DNA of 64,000 bases from Exiguobacterium acetylicum. GTDB taxonomy: Bacteria > Bacillota > Bacilli > Exiguobacteriales > Exiguobacteriaceae. Below are positions 48,181 to 57,235 of this stretch, piece by piece. The translations under genes and the position numbers were made by a program. The stretch spans positions 2,816,001 to 2,880,000 of the forward strand of contig NZ_CP081878.1 in the NCBI RefSeq assembly GCF_022170825.1, read 5' to 3'. Under the pieces are notes generated by a model. That model searched no databases. It worked only from the letters and a program-made list of their open reading frames with translations, and was not told the DNA's origin. How positions within the stretch are numbered: the first letter of the stretch is position 1; every line of letters begins with the position of its first letter.

Positions 48181-48224
48181 TTCGTATCCCCTCACTTTCC
48201 TGTAGGAGTTGAGGACGAACGCCT
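48181..48224. repeat. short hairpin, possible deletion relic of the dispersed repeat
   Basis: GTTCGT...CCTCACTTTCCTGTAGGAGTTGAGG...ACGAAC folds into one interrupted stem. Its centre TTTCCTGTAGGAGT is the complement of the repeat's leading ACTCCTACAGGAAA, as if the two ends of a full copy had fused. Confidence 0.4.
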
Positions 48225-48242
48225 TGATTCCTAAAAACATAG

Positions 48243-48292
48243 CAAAAAAGAGTTGGCGTTCCGGAAGTTATCCGAAACGCCAACTCTTTTAT
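48243..48292. terminator. bidirectional terminator between SDR and glpX
   Basis: AAAAGAGTTGGCGTTTCGGA pairs across a short loop with its near-complement (48246-48290), A-run and T-run on the two sides. Convergent genes. Confidence 0.85.
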
Positions 48293-48329
48293 ATCGATCA
48301 AGACATCCTCACGTATGAATCAGTCGACC

Positions 48330-49295
48330 TTACTTAATGACAAGCTTCGGTTTTTTCTTAAACGAGTGAATGCCTTCGACGAAACGTACCGTTCCGGACT
48401 TCGCACGCATAACGACAGAGTGTGTCTGACCGCCTTGTGCTGTGAACTGGACACCTTTCATCAACTCGCTGTCCGTGACGCCTGTTGCAGCAAAGATACA
48501 ATCGTCTCCTGCGACGAGATCATCCATCATGAGGATCTTCGATGGATCTTCGATGCCCATCTTCTTACAACGCTCGACTTCTGCCTCGTCTGCTGGTAAC
48601 AAGCGTCCTTGGAGCTCACCACCGAGACACTTCAAGGCAACGGCAGCGAGAACACCTTCTGGTGCCCCACCCGAACCGAGGAGGATATCAATCCCTGTAT
48701 GCGGGAACGCCGTGTTGATCGCACCTGCAACGTCGCCGTCACCAATCAAGCGAATCCGCGCCCCTGTTGCCCGAATCCGTTGAATGATTTCTTCATGACG
48801 TTCGCGATCTAGAATCGAGACGACGACGTCTTCGATTTCCTTGTTCTTCGCCTTCGCAACTGCTGCGATGTTCTCTTCGATCGTTGCATCTAGACTGATG
48901 TGCCCTGCCGCTTCCGGACCCACCGCGATCTTATCCATGTACATGTCTGGTGCGTGAAGTAAATCGCCCGCATCTGCGACAGCGAGGACAGCGAGTGCGC
49001 CCCATGTTCCTTTTGCAACGATATTCGTTCCTTCTAGCGGATCGACGGCGACGTCGAGTCGTGGTCCATACCCATTTCCTAGCTTTTCTCCAATGTAAAG
49101 CATCGGTGCTTCATCCATCTCGCCTTCCCCGATGACGACGGTTCCTTTCATCGGAATCGTATCGAAGACGTCACGCATTGCACTTGTTGCCGCATCATCC
49201 GCTTCATTCTTCAATCCTTTTCCCATCCAACGCGCAGAGGCGAGCGCTGCTGCCTCCGTGACGCGTACAAGTTCCATTGATAGACTTCTCTCCAT
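48330..49295 (-). CDS. glpX: class II fructose-1,6-bisphosphatase
   Basis: Gluconeogenic step: fructose 1,6-bisphosphate to fructose 6-phosphate. 321 aa. GlpX motifs: [39 protein letters not shown], and [25 protein letters not shown] precedes the ATG at 49295; an internal ATG at 49277 also has a GGAGAG upstream but the longer form matches the B. subtilis N-terminus [12 protein letters not shown]. It lies next to murA2, tal and fbaA. Confidence 0.95.
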   Translation of the reverse strand: MERSLSMELVRVTEAAALASARWMGKGLKNEADDAATSAMRDVFDTIPMKGTVVIGEGEMDEAPMLYIGEKLGNGYGPRLDVAVDPLEGTNIVAKGTWGALAVLAVADAGDLLHAPDMYMDKIAVGPEAAGHISLDATIEENIAAVAKAKNKEIEDVVVSILDRERHEEIIQRIRATGARIRLIGDGDVAGAINTAFPHTGIDILLGSGGAPEGVLAAVALKCLGGELQGRLLPADEAEVERCKKMGIEDPSKILMMDDLVAGDDCIFAATGVTDSELMKGVQFTAQGGQTHSVVMRAKSGTVRFVEGIHSFKKKPKLVIK

Positions 49296-49327
49296 GTGTA
49301 TGTCCCCTCTCCCTTGTTACAAATCGG

Positions 49328-50575
49328 TCAAATCGTTTCACGCCATACGAGGGCGCCTAGTTCCTTCAACTTCTGATCAAATCGTTCGTAACTCTGGTCA
49401 AGCACTTCTGCGTGATGCAACGTCGTCTCCCCTGAAGCGAGAAGTCCCGCCAAGACAAGTGCTGCGCCACCGCGTGGGTCCGGTGCCTCGATTTCCGTAC
49501 CGAGTAAGGTTTCTCCACCACGAATGATGATGGAGGCATCTTCATGCGTGATTCGAGCGTTCAAGCGTCGTAACTCCTGCACATGCCGGAAACGTTGCGG
49601 ATACAATTTATCGACGACGATACTCGCTCCTTTTGCTTGCAACAACGCTGCCGAGATGACAGGTTGTAAGTCGCTTGGGAATCCACCGTAGTGGAAGACA
49701 CGAATATCGACCGGCTTCGCCTCCTGAAACGTCGCCGTGACGGAATCATCCGTCGCTTCGATCAACGCACCGTACCGTTCGAGTTTTTGGATGACACTCT
49801 CAAGGTGAAGCGGAATGACGTTATCGACAGTGACGCGTCCAAGTGCCGCCCCCATCGTCAAGAACGTTCCTGCTTCCATCCGGTCAGGGATCAACGTGTG
49901 CCGGCAACCACTTAGTCTCGAAACCCCTTTGATGCGAATCTCGTCCGTTCCTGCCCCTTTGACGCTTGCGCCCATGTTCGTCAGCATCGTACTGACGTCG
50001 ATGACTTCCGGGTCATAGGCAGCGTTTTCGATGACAGTCGTTCCTTCAGCGAAGACGGCGACGAGTAACGCACTGATCGTCGCCCCGAATGATGGTAAAT
50101 CGAGATAGATCCGATTTCCGACGAGACGTTCGACGCGCATGTAATGGACGCCTTGCTCATTGCGTACAGAAACACCGAGACGTTCGAGTGCTTTGATGTG
50201 TAAATCAATCGGTCGTGGTCCGATGGCATAACCTCCAGGCAGACCGACGACTCCTTGTTTGAATCTGGCTGCCAGAACGCTCATGAGGTAGATCGATCCG
50301 CGTAACTTGCGCGTCTCCGCACCCGTCAACGGCATCGATTCGACCCGACTTGGATCAATCGTCACCATATCGCCTTGACGTGTCACGACTGCGCCGAGCG
50401 TCTCCAAAATCTCGATCATCGTCGCGACGTCGCCAATCTCCGGCACGCTTTCAAGAACGACCGTTTGATCCGTCAGGAGGGCTGCAGCAAGACACGGGAT
50501 GGCGCTTTGCTTCGAACCACTGATCGATACGGTTCCTTCTAGGCGTTGTTGCCCTACGATATGCAAAATGTCCAC
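49328..50575 (-). CDS. murAB: MurA paralogue (MurZ/MurAB position) with substituted active-site cysteine
   Basis: EPSP-synthase-like enolpyruvyl transferase; the family adds enolpyruvate from PEP to UDP-GlcNAc, first committed peptidoglycan step. 415 aa, full length, twelve-strand double-lobe layout intact. Lys22 is present (SGSKQSA) but the usual following Asn is Gln23. The mobile loop reads GLPGGYAIGPRP: Tyr116 stands where the catalytic, fosfomycin-alkylated Cys115 belongs, while the loop Arg is kept. FPSDLQ (Asp) and DPRGGAALVLAGL (Arg) are kept. Start is GTG after AAAGGTTG. Context is the second-copy (murAB) locus. Reduced, altered or fosfomycin-insensitive activity is likely (inference). 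Confidence 0.9.
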   Translation of the reverse strand: MDILHIVGQQRLEGTVSISGSKQSAIPCLAAALLTDQTVVLESVPEIGDVATMIEILETLGAVVTRQGDMVTIDPSRVESMPLTGAETRKLRGSIYLMSVLAARFKQGVVGLPGGYAIGPRPIDLHIKALERLGVSVRNEQGVHYMRVERLVGNRIYLDLPSFGATISALLVAVFAEGTTVIENAAYDPEVIDVSTMLTNMGASVKGAGTDEIRIKGVSRLSGCRHTLIPDRMEAGTFLTMGAALGRVTVDNVIPLHLESVIQKLERYGALIEATDDSVTATFQEAKPVDIRVFHYGGFPSDLQPVISAALLQAKGASIVVDKLYPQRFRHVQELRRLNARITHEDASIIIRGGETLLGTEIEAPDPRGGAALVLAGLLASGETTLHHAEVLDQSYERFDQKLKELGALVWRETI

Positions 50576-50603
50576 GTTCCATCAACCTTTCTCTTCGCTA
50601 CGA

Positions 50604-51251
50604 TTATTGCTGCGTTTTTTCCCAGTCCGCGAGGAACTTTTCGATCCCTTGCGTCGTGAGTGGGTGGTGTGTGAGTGACTCGATGACCGAGAATGGAATT
50701 GTCGCGATGTCCGCGCCTGCAAGAGCAGCGTTTGTCACGTGAACCGGATTCCGGACCGATGCCGCGATGATTTGAGTCGGGATATCATGGACGACGAAGA
50801 TTTGAGCAATCGTCTCGACGAGTCCCATTCCATCTTGTCCGATGTCGTCTAGGCGACCGAGGAACGGTGATACGTATGTCGCACCAGCACGTGCTGCGAG
50901 TAATGCTTGGTTCGGGTTGAAAATCAACGTGACGTTCGTCGTGATCTTCTCTTTTGAAAGTGCTGCGACCGCCTCGAGTCCGGCCGGAGTCATTGGAACC
51001 TTAACCGTAATGTTCGGTGCGATCTGGGCAAGTTCCTTCCCTTCGCGAATCATTCCTTCTGCATCAAGTGCGATGACTTCTGCGCTGACAGAGACGTCCC
51101 CGACGATTTCACAGATTTCACGAAGTCGTGTATGGAAATCGACGCCTTCCTTAGCGACGAGTGACGGATTCGTCGTGACACCGTCTAAAATCCCCATTTT
51201 ATGTGCTTTTTTAATATCCTCTACGTTTGCTGTGTCAATGAAAAATCTCAT
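50604..51251 (-). CDS. tal: transaldolase (short TalC/FSA type)
   Basis: 215 aa, the short decameric transaldolase/fructose-6-phosphate-aldolase class. Schiff-base Lys in NITVKVPMT, plus [23 protein letters not shown] and [13 protein letters not shown]. Whether it acts as transaldolase or F6P aldolase cannot be decided by eye; in B. subtilis the gene at this position (ywjH) is called transaldolase. AAAGGGGAAC precedes the ATG. Confidence 0.93.
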   Translation of the reverse strand: MRFFIDTANVEDIKKAHKMGILDGVTTNPSLVAKEGVDFHTRLREICEIVGDVSVSAEVIALDAEGMIREGKELAQIAPNITVKVPMTPAGLEAVAALSKEKITTNVTLIFNPNQALLAARAGATYVSPFLGRLDDIGQDGMGLVETIAQIFVVHDIPTQIIAASVRNPVHVTNAALAGADIATIPFSVIESLTHHPLTTQGIEKFLADWEKTQQ

Positions 51252-51357
51252 CTTTCTCGTTCCCCTTTCATCCCTTGAAATCGCTTACGACTCTATTATA
51301 GGTTTTTTTCACGAGAAGTCCTACTGTTTTCCATTGAATACACGTTCACATGATATG

Positions 51358-51391
51358 AAAAAAGCACGGTAGACCGAAGTCTACCGCACTT
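51358..51391 (-). terminator. terminator of fbaA
   Basis: Minus strand GCGGTAGACTTCGGTCTACCGTGC followed by TTTTTT, 15 bp after the fbaA stop. Confidence 0.85.
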
Positions 51392-51405
51392 TAAAGAGGA
51401 GTCGA

Positions 51406-52260
51406 TTAAGCTTTGTTGCTTGAACCGAACTCACGCATCTTACCGATGACAGTTTGTTTGATTGCTTCACGACCTGGTGCGATGAATACGCGTGGGTCAT
51501 ATGCTTCTGGTTTCTCAGCTAACACTTCACGAACGACTTTCGCGAATGAGATTTGGTTCTCTGTGTTAACGTTAATTTTTGAAGTTCCGAGTGAAATCGC
51601 TTTTTCGATATCGTGTGTCGGAATTCCAGTTCCACCGTGAAGAACGAGTGGGAGGTTTGTAGCGTCACGGATTTCTTCCATTTCTTTGAATCCGAGGTTT
51701 GGTTCACCTTTGTATGGTCCGTGAACAGAACCGAGTGCAGGAGCAAGCGTGTCGATTCCAGTTTCTTTGACGATGCGTACACACTCGTCAAGTTTTGCGT
51801 ACATGACATCACCGATGACGTCGTCTTCTTGTCCACCAACTGTACCAACTTCTGCTTCTACTGAAACGCCTTTAGAGTGAGCGTATTCAACAACTGCTTT
51901 AGTTGTTTCGATGTTTGTGTCGATCGGGCTGTGCGAATCATCGATCATGACAGATGTAAATCCAGCGTCGATCGCTTCTTTACATTTTTCAACGCTCGAA
52001 CCGTGGTCGAGGTGGATTGCAACTGGAACTGTGATTTTCATGTCGTGTACGAGACCTTCAACCATTTTCACGACAGTGTAGAATCCGCCCATGTGGCGTG
52101 CTGCACCTTCAGATACTCCAAGGATGACTGGTGACTGCTCTTCTTGAGCCGCACCGAGAATCGCTTGTGTCCACTCGAGGTTGTTGATGTTGAATTGACC
52201 TACTGCATACTTACCTTCGAGAGCTTTGTTTAACATGTCTGTCATAGATACTAATGGCAT
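51406..52260 (-). CDS. fbaA: class II fructose-bisphosphate aldolase
   Basis: Zinc-dependent cleavage of fructose 1,6-bisphosphate in glycolysis. 284 aa. Zinc ligands and catalytic residues: [41 protein letters not shown], and the phosphate-binding [23 protein letters not shown] precedes the ATG. Codon use is strongly biased, as for a highly expressed gene. Confidence 0.96.
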   Translation of the reverse strand: MPLVSMTDMLNKALEGKYAVGQFNINNLEWTQAILGAAQEEQSPVILGVSEGAARHMGGFYTVVKMVEGLVHDMKITVPVAIHLDHGSSVEKCKEAIDAGFTSVMIDDSHSPIDTNIETTKAVVEYAHSKGVSVEAEVGTVGGQEDDVIGDVMYAKLDECVRIVKETGIDTLAPALGSVHGPYKGEPNLGFKEMEEIRDATNLPLVLHGGTGIPTHDIEKAISLGTSKINVNTENQISFAKVVREVLAEKPEAYDPRVFIAPGREAIKQTVIGKMREFGSSNKA

Positions 52261-52392
52261 AATGACATCCTCCTCTGTTTTGATCGCTGCTTACACGAAC
52301 TCGTGCAATTTCAGACTGATTATAACATACTGATTCATCGGAACGTACAGCATTTCGCTCGGTTTTTTGGTTTGTGACGGCGACGTGAAGGA

Positions 52393-52767
52393 TTAACCGC
52401 TTACATCGTGAGAAATTTGCACAGTCACTTCTTTTTTTAATTCGAAGATGTCAAATGGCTTCCCGAAGAAGGCGACGACCCCTAATCGTTTCGCTTCTTC
52501 CATCGCTTCTTTTTCACCGAGTGCCGTCATTAAGATCGTCCGGACGCGTCGTCCGATCCGGTCCTGATGACGCAATACCTCGATCCCGGTCCGCCCCGGC
52601 ATGTTGACATCCATCAACAGTAAATCATATACCGCTTCTTGTAAGTAGACGATCGCTTCTTCTCCATCGACGGCGACGTCCGTTTCGTACCCTTCTGCCC
52701 GGAATAATTGCGCAAGCAAATTCCGGATTCCCGGCTCATCCTCGACGATCAACAATCTGCCTTTCAT
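52393..52767 (-). CDS. spo0F: Spo0F-like single-domain response regulator
   Basis: 124 aa, receiver domain only. Acidic pair in IVEDEPGI, phosphoacceptor Asp in LLMDVNMPG, Thr in LMTALGE, Lys in FFGKPFDIFEL, the last nearly identical to Spo0F KPFDI. GGGGGAGTG lies before the ATG at 52767; a longer frame to 52797 is not needed. It sits upstream of fbaA, the Spo0F position in B. subtilis. Exiguobacterium is regarded as non-sporulating, so the phosphorelay role is doubtful and another phosphotransfer partner is likely (inference). Confidence 0.85.
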   Translation of the reverse strand: MKGRLLIVEDEPGIRNLLAQLFRAEGYETDVAVDGEEAIVYLQEAVYDLLLMDVNMPGRTGIEVLRHQDRIGRRVRTILMTALGEKEAMEEAKRLGVVAFFGKPFDIFELKKEVTVQISHDVSG

Positions 52768-52861
52768 CTCTGCCACTCCCCCTCTAGTTATTTCCATTCT
52801 ACACTAAAGCAAAACTTGCTTTATACTGTCCTTGAGAGAAAGATAGAAAGGATGAAGAAAA

Positions 52862-53371
52862 ATGATGAAAATCTTAGCTACACAATTCAACGGAAAATTG
52901 CAAACGCTTGCGAAACAGGAAGAAGAACTATTCGATGTCGTCCGTCTTCTCGCACAGGCACTCGTCGGGGAAGGGACGGTCTACGTCGACGCTTACGGTG
53001 AATGTGAAGGACTCTACCCGATGCTATCAGAAGGTCCAGACCAGATGAAACGCGTTACGAAAATCAAGGACCGGAAGACGCTCCATGCTGTCGATCGTGT
53101 CTTAATCTTCACGCCGGATACAGAACGTTCGGATCTCTTGGCTTCCCTTGCCCGTTACGATGCATGGCATACACCTTACGCGATTATCACACTGAGTGAC
53201 GTCACGGAAACGCTCGAGCGTTCGATTGCTCCGCTTGCATTGAAGTTCAATAAAGGATTACTTCCGGCAGAAGACGGTTCACGCCACGGACTCCCGAGTC
53301 TTGCCCTTTGCGCGTTCCTCTTAACGCATATCTTGACGCAACTCCAAGAGATGACAGAAGAGTGGAACTGA
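52862..53371 (+). CDS. ywjG: DUF2529 family protein (YwjG-like)
   Basis: 169 aa, divergent from spo0F, matching the uncharacterised YwjG/DUF2529 family by position and general pattern: N-terminal ILATQFNGKLQTLAKQEEE helix (shortened: LATQFNGKLQTLA), an alpha/beta core resembling SIS-type sugar-phosphate domains (VYVDAYGECEGL; VLIFTPDTERSDLLAS; YAIITLSDV), and a C-terminal helix. AAAGGATG precedes the ATG. Function unknown. Confidence 0.8.
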   Translation: MMKILATQFNGKLQTLAKQEEELFDVVRLLAQALVGEGTVYVDAYGECEGLYPMLSEGPDQMKRVTKIKDRKTLHAVDRVLIFTPDTERSDLLASLARYDAWHTPYAIITLSDVTETLERSIAPLALKFNKGLLPAEDGSRHGLPSLALCAFLLTHILTQLQEMTEEWN

Positions 53372-53647
53372 CGTTTTTCTTCTATAATATAAAGCTCACT
53401 GGATACTTGTCCGCGTCTGACTAAGCTTACGATCTTCATTGAATCAAAGCGAAACCGTTAATGACCGTTATACAAAAAGGGCTGACTCAAAAAATGACGC
53501 GTCTTTTCACGCCCTTTCCTCAGGGGAGACACAAGCAAGAGCGACCCTACAGCGAAGCGATGCTTGACCCAGGAGAACGATTCGAAACGAACAAAAAAGC
53601 GCAATCCTTCTCGTTAGAGAAAAATTGCACTTTGTCTTCAGTCTCAA
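53372..53647. other. intergenic region with a degenerate repeat copy
   Basis: About 275 bases without a gene. 53505-53575 contains CTTTCCTCAGGGGAGACACAAGC and CTGCCTACAG-like fragments corresponding to one end of the dispersed repeat in reverse orientation; the other end is lost. A weak hairpin AGCGCAA...TTGCACT lies at about 53604-53637. Confidence 0.5.
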
Positions 53648-53676
53648 AGGAAGCGCCATTCGCGCTTCCTTTTTTG
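53648..53676. terminator. terminator of the beta-glucoside PTS operon
   Basis: GGAAGCGC-CATTC-GCGCTTCC with T-run on the plus side and AAAGG on the other; it directly follows the EIIC gene on the minus strand. Confidence 0.75.
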
Positions 53677-53677
53677 A

Positions 53678-55000
53678 TCATGCCGAAGCATGCTCTTCTT
53701 GTGCTTTTAGTTCTTCGCCGTAAGACAGCTGATCCTGCATCCGGACGAACGGTAGATAGATCGCGACCGACATCGCAATCGTCGCCAGCTGGAGCAAGGC
53801 ACCCTGCCAGCCACTGATCAAGAAGCCAGAGATGACGGGTGGCGTCGTCCATGGTACTTGAAGGGCATTGAACGGCTCGACCCAACCCCAAAGGATCGAG
53901 AAGTAGACCATGAAGGACGCAATCGCTGGTACGATGACGAACGGAACGAACATGATCGGGTTAAAGACGATCGGCATCCCGAAGATGACCGGTTCATTGA
54001 TGTTGAACAAACTTGGTGCAAGCGATAATTTACCAAGTTGCTTCAAGTGAGCCGACCGGGCAACAATCAACGTCGCAATGATGAAGCCGACCGTGATCCC
54101 TGTTCCACCTAGCTTCGTAAAGACATCGAGGAATTGAATCGTAACGATCTTCGCGTTGTCACCAACGACAAGTTCTTTCCCGGAGTCGATGATCGCTTGG
54201 TTTTGTAAGGCGTTCGCTGTCAGCAACGGTCCCATGATCCCCATGATGATCGCTGCACCGTGGATCCCACACCACCACATGACAGACATCAAGATCATGA
54301 TCAAGACAGCTCCTGCGAGCGTATCCGTCAAGTTTTGAATCGGTGCTTGTAAGACGTCATAGACGACTTCTGTGAACGTCCGATCAGCAAACGCTTGGAA
54401 GACAGCGAACGTCACAACAGACAACGTGATGATCGCAAGTCCTGGAATGAGTGCCGAGAACGAGTTCGAAACACCTGGTGGTACACCGTCTGGCATCTTG
54501 ATCCGGATGCCCCGCTTGATGAACTGTGAGTAGATGAAACCGACGACGAGTCCAACGACGATCGAGGCAAGGACCCCTTGTCCGCCCGTCCATACTTTCG
54601 GTACGACACCCGTGACGACTTCACCTGACTTCGACAAGACAGAGGATTGCGTAATGATCAAGAAGGCGATGATTCCGAGAATTCCGGCTGGAACCCCTTC
54701 GATCTTCTCGTTTTTAACGTACGAGTAGGCAATACCGAAGACACCAATCAACGCTAGGATATCAAACGTCGCACCGACGACCTGCGTCAACGGTAATGTC
54801 CAGTCGGCACCGAATAGTCCCGTCATGAACTTCTCCCAGCCTGGGATCGGTAACGCGAGAATCAATAGGAATAACGAGCCGATGATCGTCATCGGCATCG
54901 TTAAGATGAAGCCGTCCTTGATCGCAAGGACGGGCTTAGCGTTCGCGAATCGTGCGAAGGCAGGAGTGACTTTTTCAAATACGGTTTCTAATCGGTTCAT
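53678..55000 (-). CDS. celB: PTS beta-glucoside/cellobiose-type transporter subunit IIC
   Basis: 440 aa, about ten transmembrane segments, lactose/cellobiose/chitobiose EIIC family (FEKVTPAFARFANAKPVLAIKDGF shortened: FARFANAKPVLAIKDG at the start; SLFNINEPVIFGMPIVFNP loop with the conserved Asn-Glu-Pro). Carries the sugar across the membrane; phosphate comes from the separate EIIB and EIIA in this operon. Last gene, 12 bp after the GH1 gene. Cellobiose versus another beta-glucoside is not decided. Confidence 0.92.
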   Translation of the reverse strand: MNRLETVFEKVTPAFARFANAKPVLAIKDGFILTMPMTIIGSLFLLILALPIPGWEKFMTGLFGADWTLPLTQVVGATFDILALIGVFGIAYSYVKNEKIEGVPAGILGIIAFLIITQSSVLSKSGEVVTGVVPKVWTGGQGVLASIVVGLVVGFIYSQFIKRGIRIKMPDGVPPGVSNSFSALIPGLAIITLSVVTFAVFQAFADRTFTEVVYDVLQAPIQNLTDTLAGAVLIMILMSVMWWCGIHGAAIIMGIMGPLLTANALQNQAIIDSGKELVVGDNAKIVTIQFLDVFTKLGGTGITVGFIIATLIVARSAHLKQLGKLSLAPSLFNINEPVIFGMPIVFNPIMFVPFVIVPAIASFMVYFSILWGWVEPFNALQVPWTTPPVISGFLISGWQGALLQLATIAMSVAIYLPFVRMQDQLSYGEELKAQEEHASA

Positions 55001-55012
55001 TCCGACTCCTCC

Positions 55013-56419
55013 TTATAGTTCAGCAGCACGCGTCGCGATGATTTCCTGATACCAATGGAACGACTGTTTCTTCTTCCGTGCCAGACCATTCGCATGATCG
55101 ACATAGATGAATCCGTACTGCTTTTTATAACCATTCAACCAGCTAAGTAGATCAATGACAGACCATGCATAATACCCAGAGACATTGATTCCCTCTTCGA
55201 CGGCACGTTTGACGGCGCGAAGGTGACTTTCGATGTACTCAATTCGTGGTGTATCCATGATTTCTTCCCCGACGATTGGATCCTCGTCACCGAGACCGTT
55301 CTCCGTGATGTAGATCTTGATATCGCCATATCGTGCTTGTAACATCCGCATGCCTTCAAGGAAAGCATCCGGCGCGATTTCCCAGCCCCACTTCGTGTAG
55401 ACCTTATCATCCATCAAGACCGTCTTGTAGACACCGTCAAACGATGGATTCCCTGGACGTCCCGTTGAGTTTTCACGACCACCTGCCATGACGAGTGCGG
55501 AATCATTCTTCATGACACGTTGTGGACAGTAGTAGTTCAATCCAATGAAATCGTTCATCGGTGCTGTCCGTTTCAAGAGATCAAGTTCTTCTTGCGTCCA
55601 GTCCGGTAGCAAGCCTTGTTTCTCTAAATCCTTCACGACGTACGCTGGGTACTCTCCTTTTAAGATCGGATCGTAGAACCAGTGTGTCGCGTATTCATTT
55701 GCATGGACTTCGGCTTGTTTGTTTTCTGGTGCTTCATCGATGCTGAACGCCGGGTTGAAGACGTGCGTGATGCCGATTTCCCCTTCATAACCCGCTTCTT
55801 TGAACGCCTCGACTGCCCGTGCATGGGCGACGAACACATTATGTGTCGTTTGGAAGTAGGCTTTCGCATCTCCCGTGATGCCTGGTGGATGTGCTCCCGT
55901 CAAGTAGCCGAGTGAGCAGAAGATGACCGTTTCGTTGAAGGTGATCCAGTTGCGCACACGGTCGCCGAATGCTTCGAAACATGTCTTCGCAAAACGAACG
56001 AACGCATCTGCTGTTTCAGGACTACGCCAGCCACCTTGTTCTTCAAGGACTTGTGGCAAATCCCAGTGGTAGAGTGTCACGAACGGGACAATCCCGTGTT
56101 TGAGGCACTCATCGATCACGTTGTTATAGAACTCAAGACCTTTTTCGTTCACTTCACCTGTACCGTTCGGGAAGATACGTGGCCATGAGATCGAGAATCG
56201 ATACGATTCAAGACCCATCTCTGCCATCAAACCGATATCTTCTTTGTAACGGTGGTAATGATCGATCGCGACATCCCCGTTCGTCGCTTCAAACGTCTTA
56301 CCAGGGATCTTCGAGAAGACATCCCAGTTCGAGACGCCCTTTCCATCTACGTTCCAAGCACCCTCTACTTGATAAGAAGCAGAAGCAGCGCCGAATAGAA
56401 AATCTTTTGGCATTTTCAT
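55013..56419 (-). CDS. 6-phospho-beta-glucosidase (GH1)
   Basis: 468 aa. GH1 acid/base Glu in WITFNETVIF and nucleophile Glu in IYITENGLG. Also the 6-phospho-sugar-binding region near the C-terminus (SYYAWSVIDLLSW ... GYKKQYGFIYVD), with Ser/Lys/Tyr as expected for phosphorylated substrates. Hydrolyses the phosphorylated disaccharide delivered by the PTS. AGAGGTG precedes the ATG at 56419. Lies between EIIB and EIIC genes, one operon. Confidence 0.93.
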   Translation of the reverse strand: MKMPKDFLFGAASASYQVEGAWNVDGKGVSNWDVFSKIPGKTFEATNGDVAIDHYHRYKEDIGLMAEMGLESYRFSISWPRIFPNGTGEVNEKGLEFYNNVIDECLKHGIVPFVTLYHWDLPQVLEEQGGWRSPETADAFVRFAKTCFEAFGDRVRNWITFNETVIFCSLGYLTGAHPPGITGDAKAYFQTTHNVFVAHARAVEAFKEAGYEGEIGITHVFNPAFSIDEAPENKQAEVHANEYATHWFYDPILKGEYPAYVVKDLEKQGLLPDWTQEELDLLKRTAPMNDFIGLNYYCPQRVMKNDSALVMAGGRENSTGRPGNPSFDGVYKTVLMDDKVYTKWGWEIAPDAFLEGMRMLQARYGDIKIYITENGLGDEDPIVGEEIMDTPRIEYIESHLRAVKRAVEEGINVSGYYAWSVIDLLSWLNGYKKQYGFIYVDHANGLARKKKQSFHWYQEIIATRAAEL

Positions 56420-56431
56420 CGTCTTCACCTC

Positions 56432-56740
56432 TTATTTGTTTGCGAGTTTGATTGCTTGGTCGAGTACTTTTGTTCCGTTCATCATGCCGTAGTCAATCGT
56501 GTTGATGACATCGATTGGTACACCTTTTGGTTCACAGATCTGTTTACCTTTTGCGAGCAAATATTTTACCTGTGGTCCGAGGAGAGCAACGTCGAGTTCA
56601 TTGACGTACGTTTCCATCTCTGACTCCGGGTATGCTGCGATATCTGCTTCTAAGCCGCGCTCCGAGGCAACCGCTTTCATTTTTTCTACTAACATACTCG
56701 TTGACATACCTGCCGCACAAAAAAGTCCGATTTTCATCAT
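56432..56740 (-). CDS. celA: PTS lactose/cellobiose-type subunit IIB
   Basis: 102 aa (or 101 if the second ATG is used). Phospho-accepting Cys in IGLFCAAGMSTSMLV, the CelA-type P-loop, and ALLGPQVKYL. Passes phosphate from EIIA to the sugar bound by EIIC. Start shares one base with the stop of the EIIA gene; AAGGGAATGGG lies upstream. Confidence 0.93.
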   Translation of the reverse strand: MMKIGLFCAAGMSTSMLVEKMKAVASERGLEADIAAYPESEMETYVNELDVALLGPQVKYLLAKGKQICEPKGVPIDVINTIDYGMMNGTKVLDQAIKLANK

Positions 56741-57084
56741 TATTGACCCATTCCCTTCAATTGGTTGATTTCGTTTTGCATGTTCATCATGTAGCCGAGC
56801 ATTTCTTTGACGAGGATCGTATTCATGAGGTGATCCTGTGCGTGAACCATCAGGACACCGACGGTTGCTGTTTTTCCTTGCGCTTCAAGTGTGACGAATT
56901 TCGTTTGAATGCTATGCGCATCCTTCAGTGTCGCGTCACCTTCCGTAACAGCCGCTTGTGCTTCTTCGACTTTGCCTTCTTGCATCAACAACATTGCTTG
57001 GTGATAGCTTGCTTTGGCGTCGCCCGATAAGGCAATCAATCCAAAAATATCTTCAGGGGTAATTTCAATCGTTTCAGAAGTCAT
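56740..57084 (-). CDS. celC: PTS lactose/cellobiose-type subunit IIA
   Basis: 114 aa helical bundle: GLIALSGDAKASYHQAM near the N-terminus and phospho-His in VLMVHAQDHLMN. The frame extends to 57153 through the promoter, but AAAGGAGAGAC precedes the ATG at 57084. First structural gene of the operon celC-celA-GH1-celB, controlled by the upstream GntR gene and a cre. Confidence 0.93.
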   Translation of the reverse strand: MTSETIEITPEDIFGLIALSGDAKASYHQAMLLMQEGKVEEAQAAVTEGDATLKDAHSIQTKFVTLEAQGKTATVGVLMVHAQDHLMNTILVKEMLGYMMNMQNEINQLKGMGQ

Positions 57085-57143
57085 GTTGTCTCTCCTTTGT
57101 TGTATGGATAACTTAAATTCATAGGTACAAATTCTACAGTTCG

Positions 57144-57173
57144 ATAATAGCATGCGCTTTCATAACGTGTAAA
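57144..57173 (-). promoter_or_regulatory. promoter of the beta-glucoside operon with embedded cre
   Basis: Minus strand TTTACA (57168-57173), 18-base spacer, TATTAT (57144-57149). The spacer contains TGAAAGCGCATGCT (57149-57162), which fits the catabolite response element consensus at 12 of 14 positions. CcpA bound there would block RNA polymerase, giving glucose repression. Confidence 0.7.
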
Positions 57174-57198
57174 CCCTTTCTTTTTAAAAATTTGAAAT

Positions 57199-57230
57199 AA
57201 AAAAAACACACGAATTTTCTTCGTGTGTTT
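57199..57230 (-). terminator. terminator of the GntR regulator gene
   Basis: Minus strand AAACACACGAA-GAAAA-TTCGTGTGTTT followed by TTTTT, directly after the regulator stop and before the operon promoter. Confidence 0.85.
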
Positions 57231-57235
57231 CCTTC

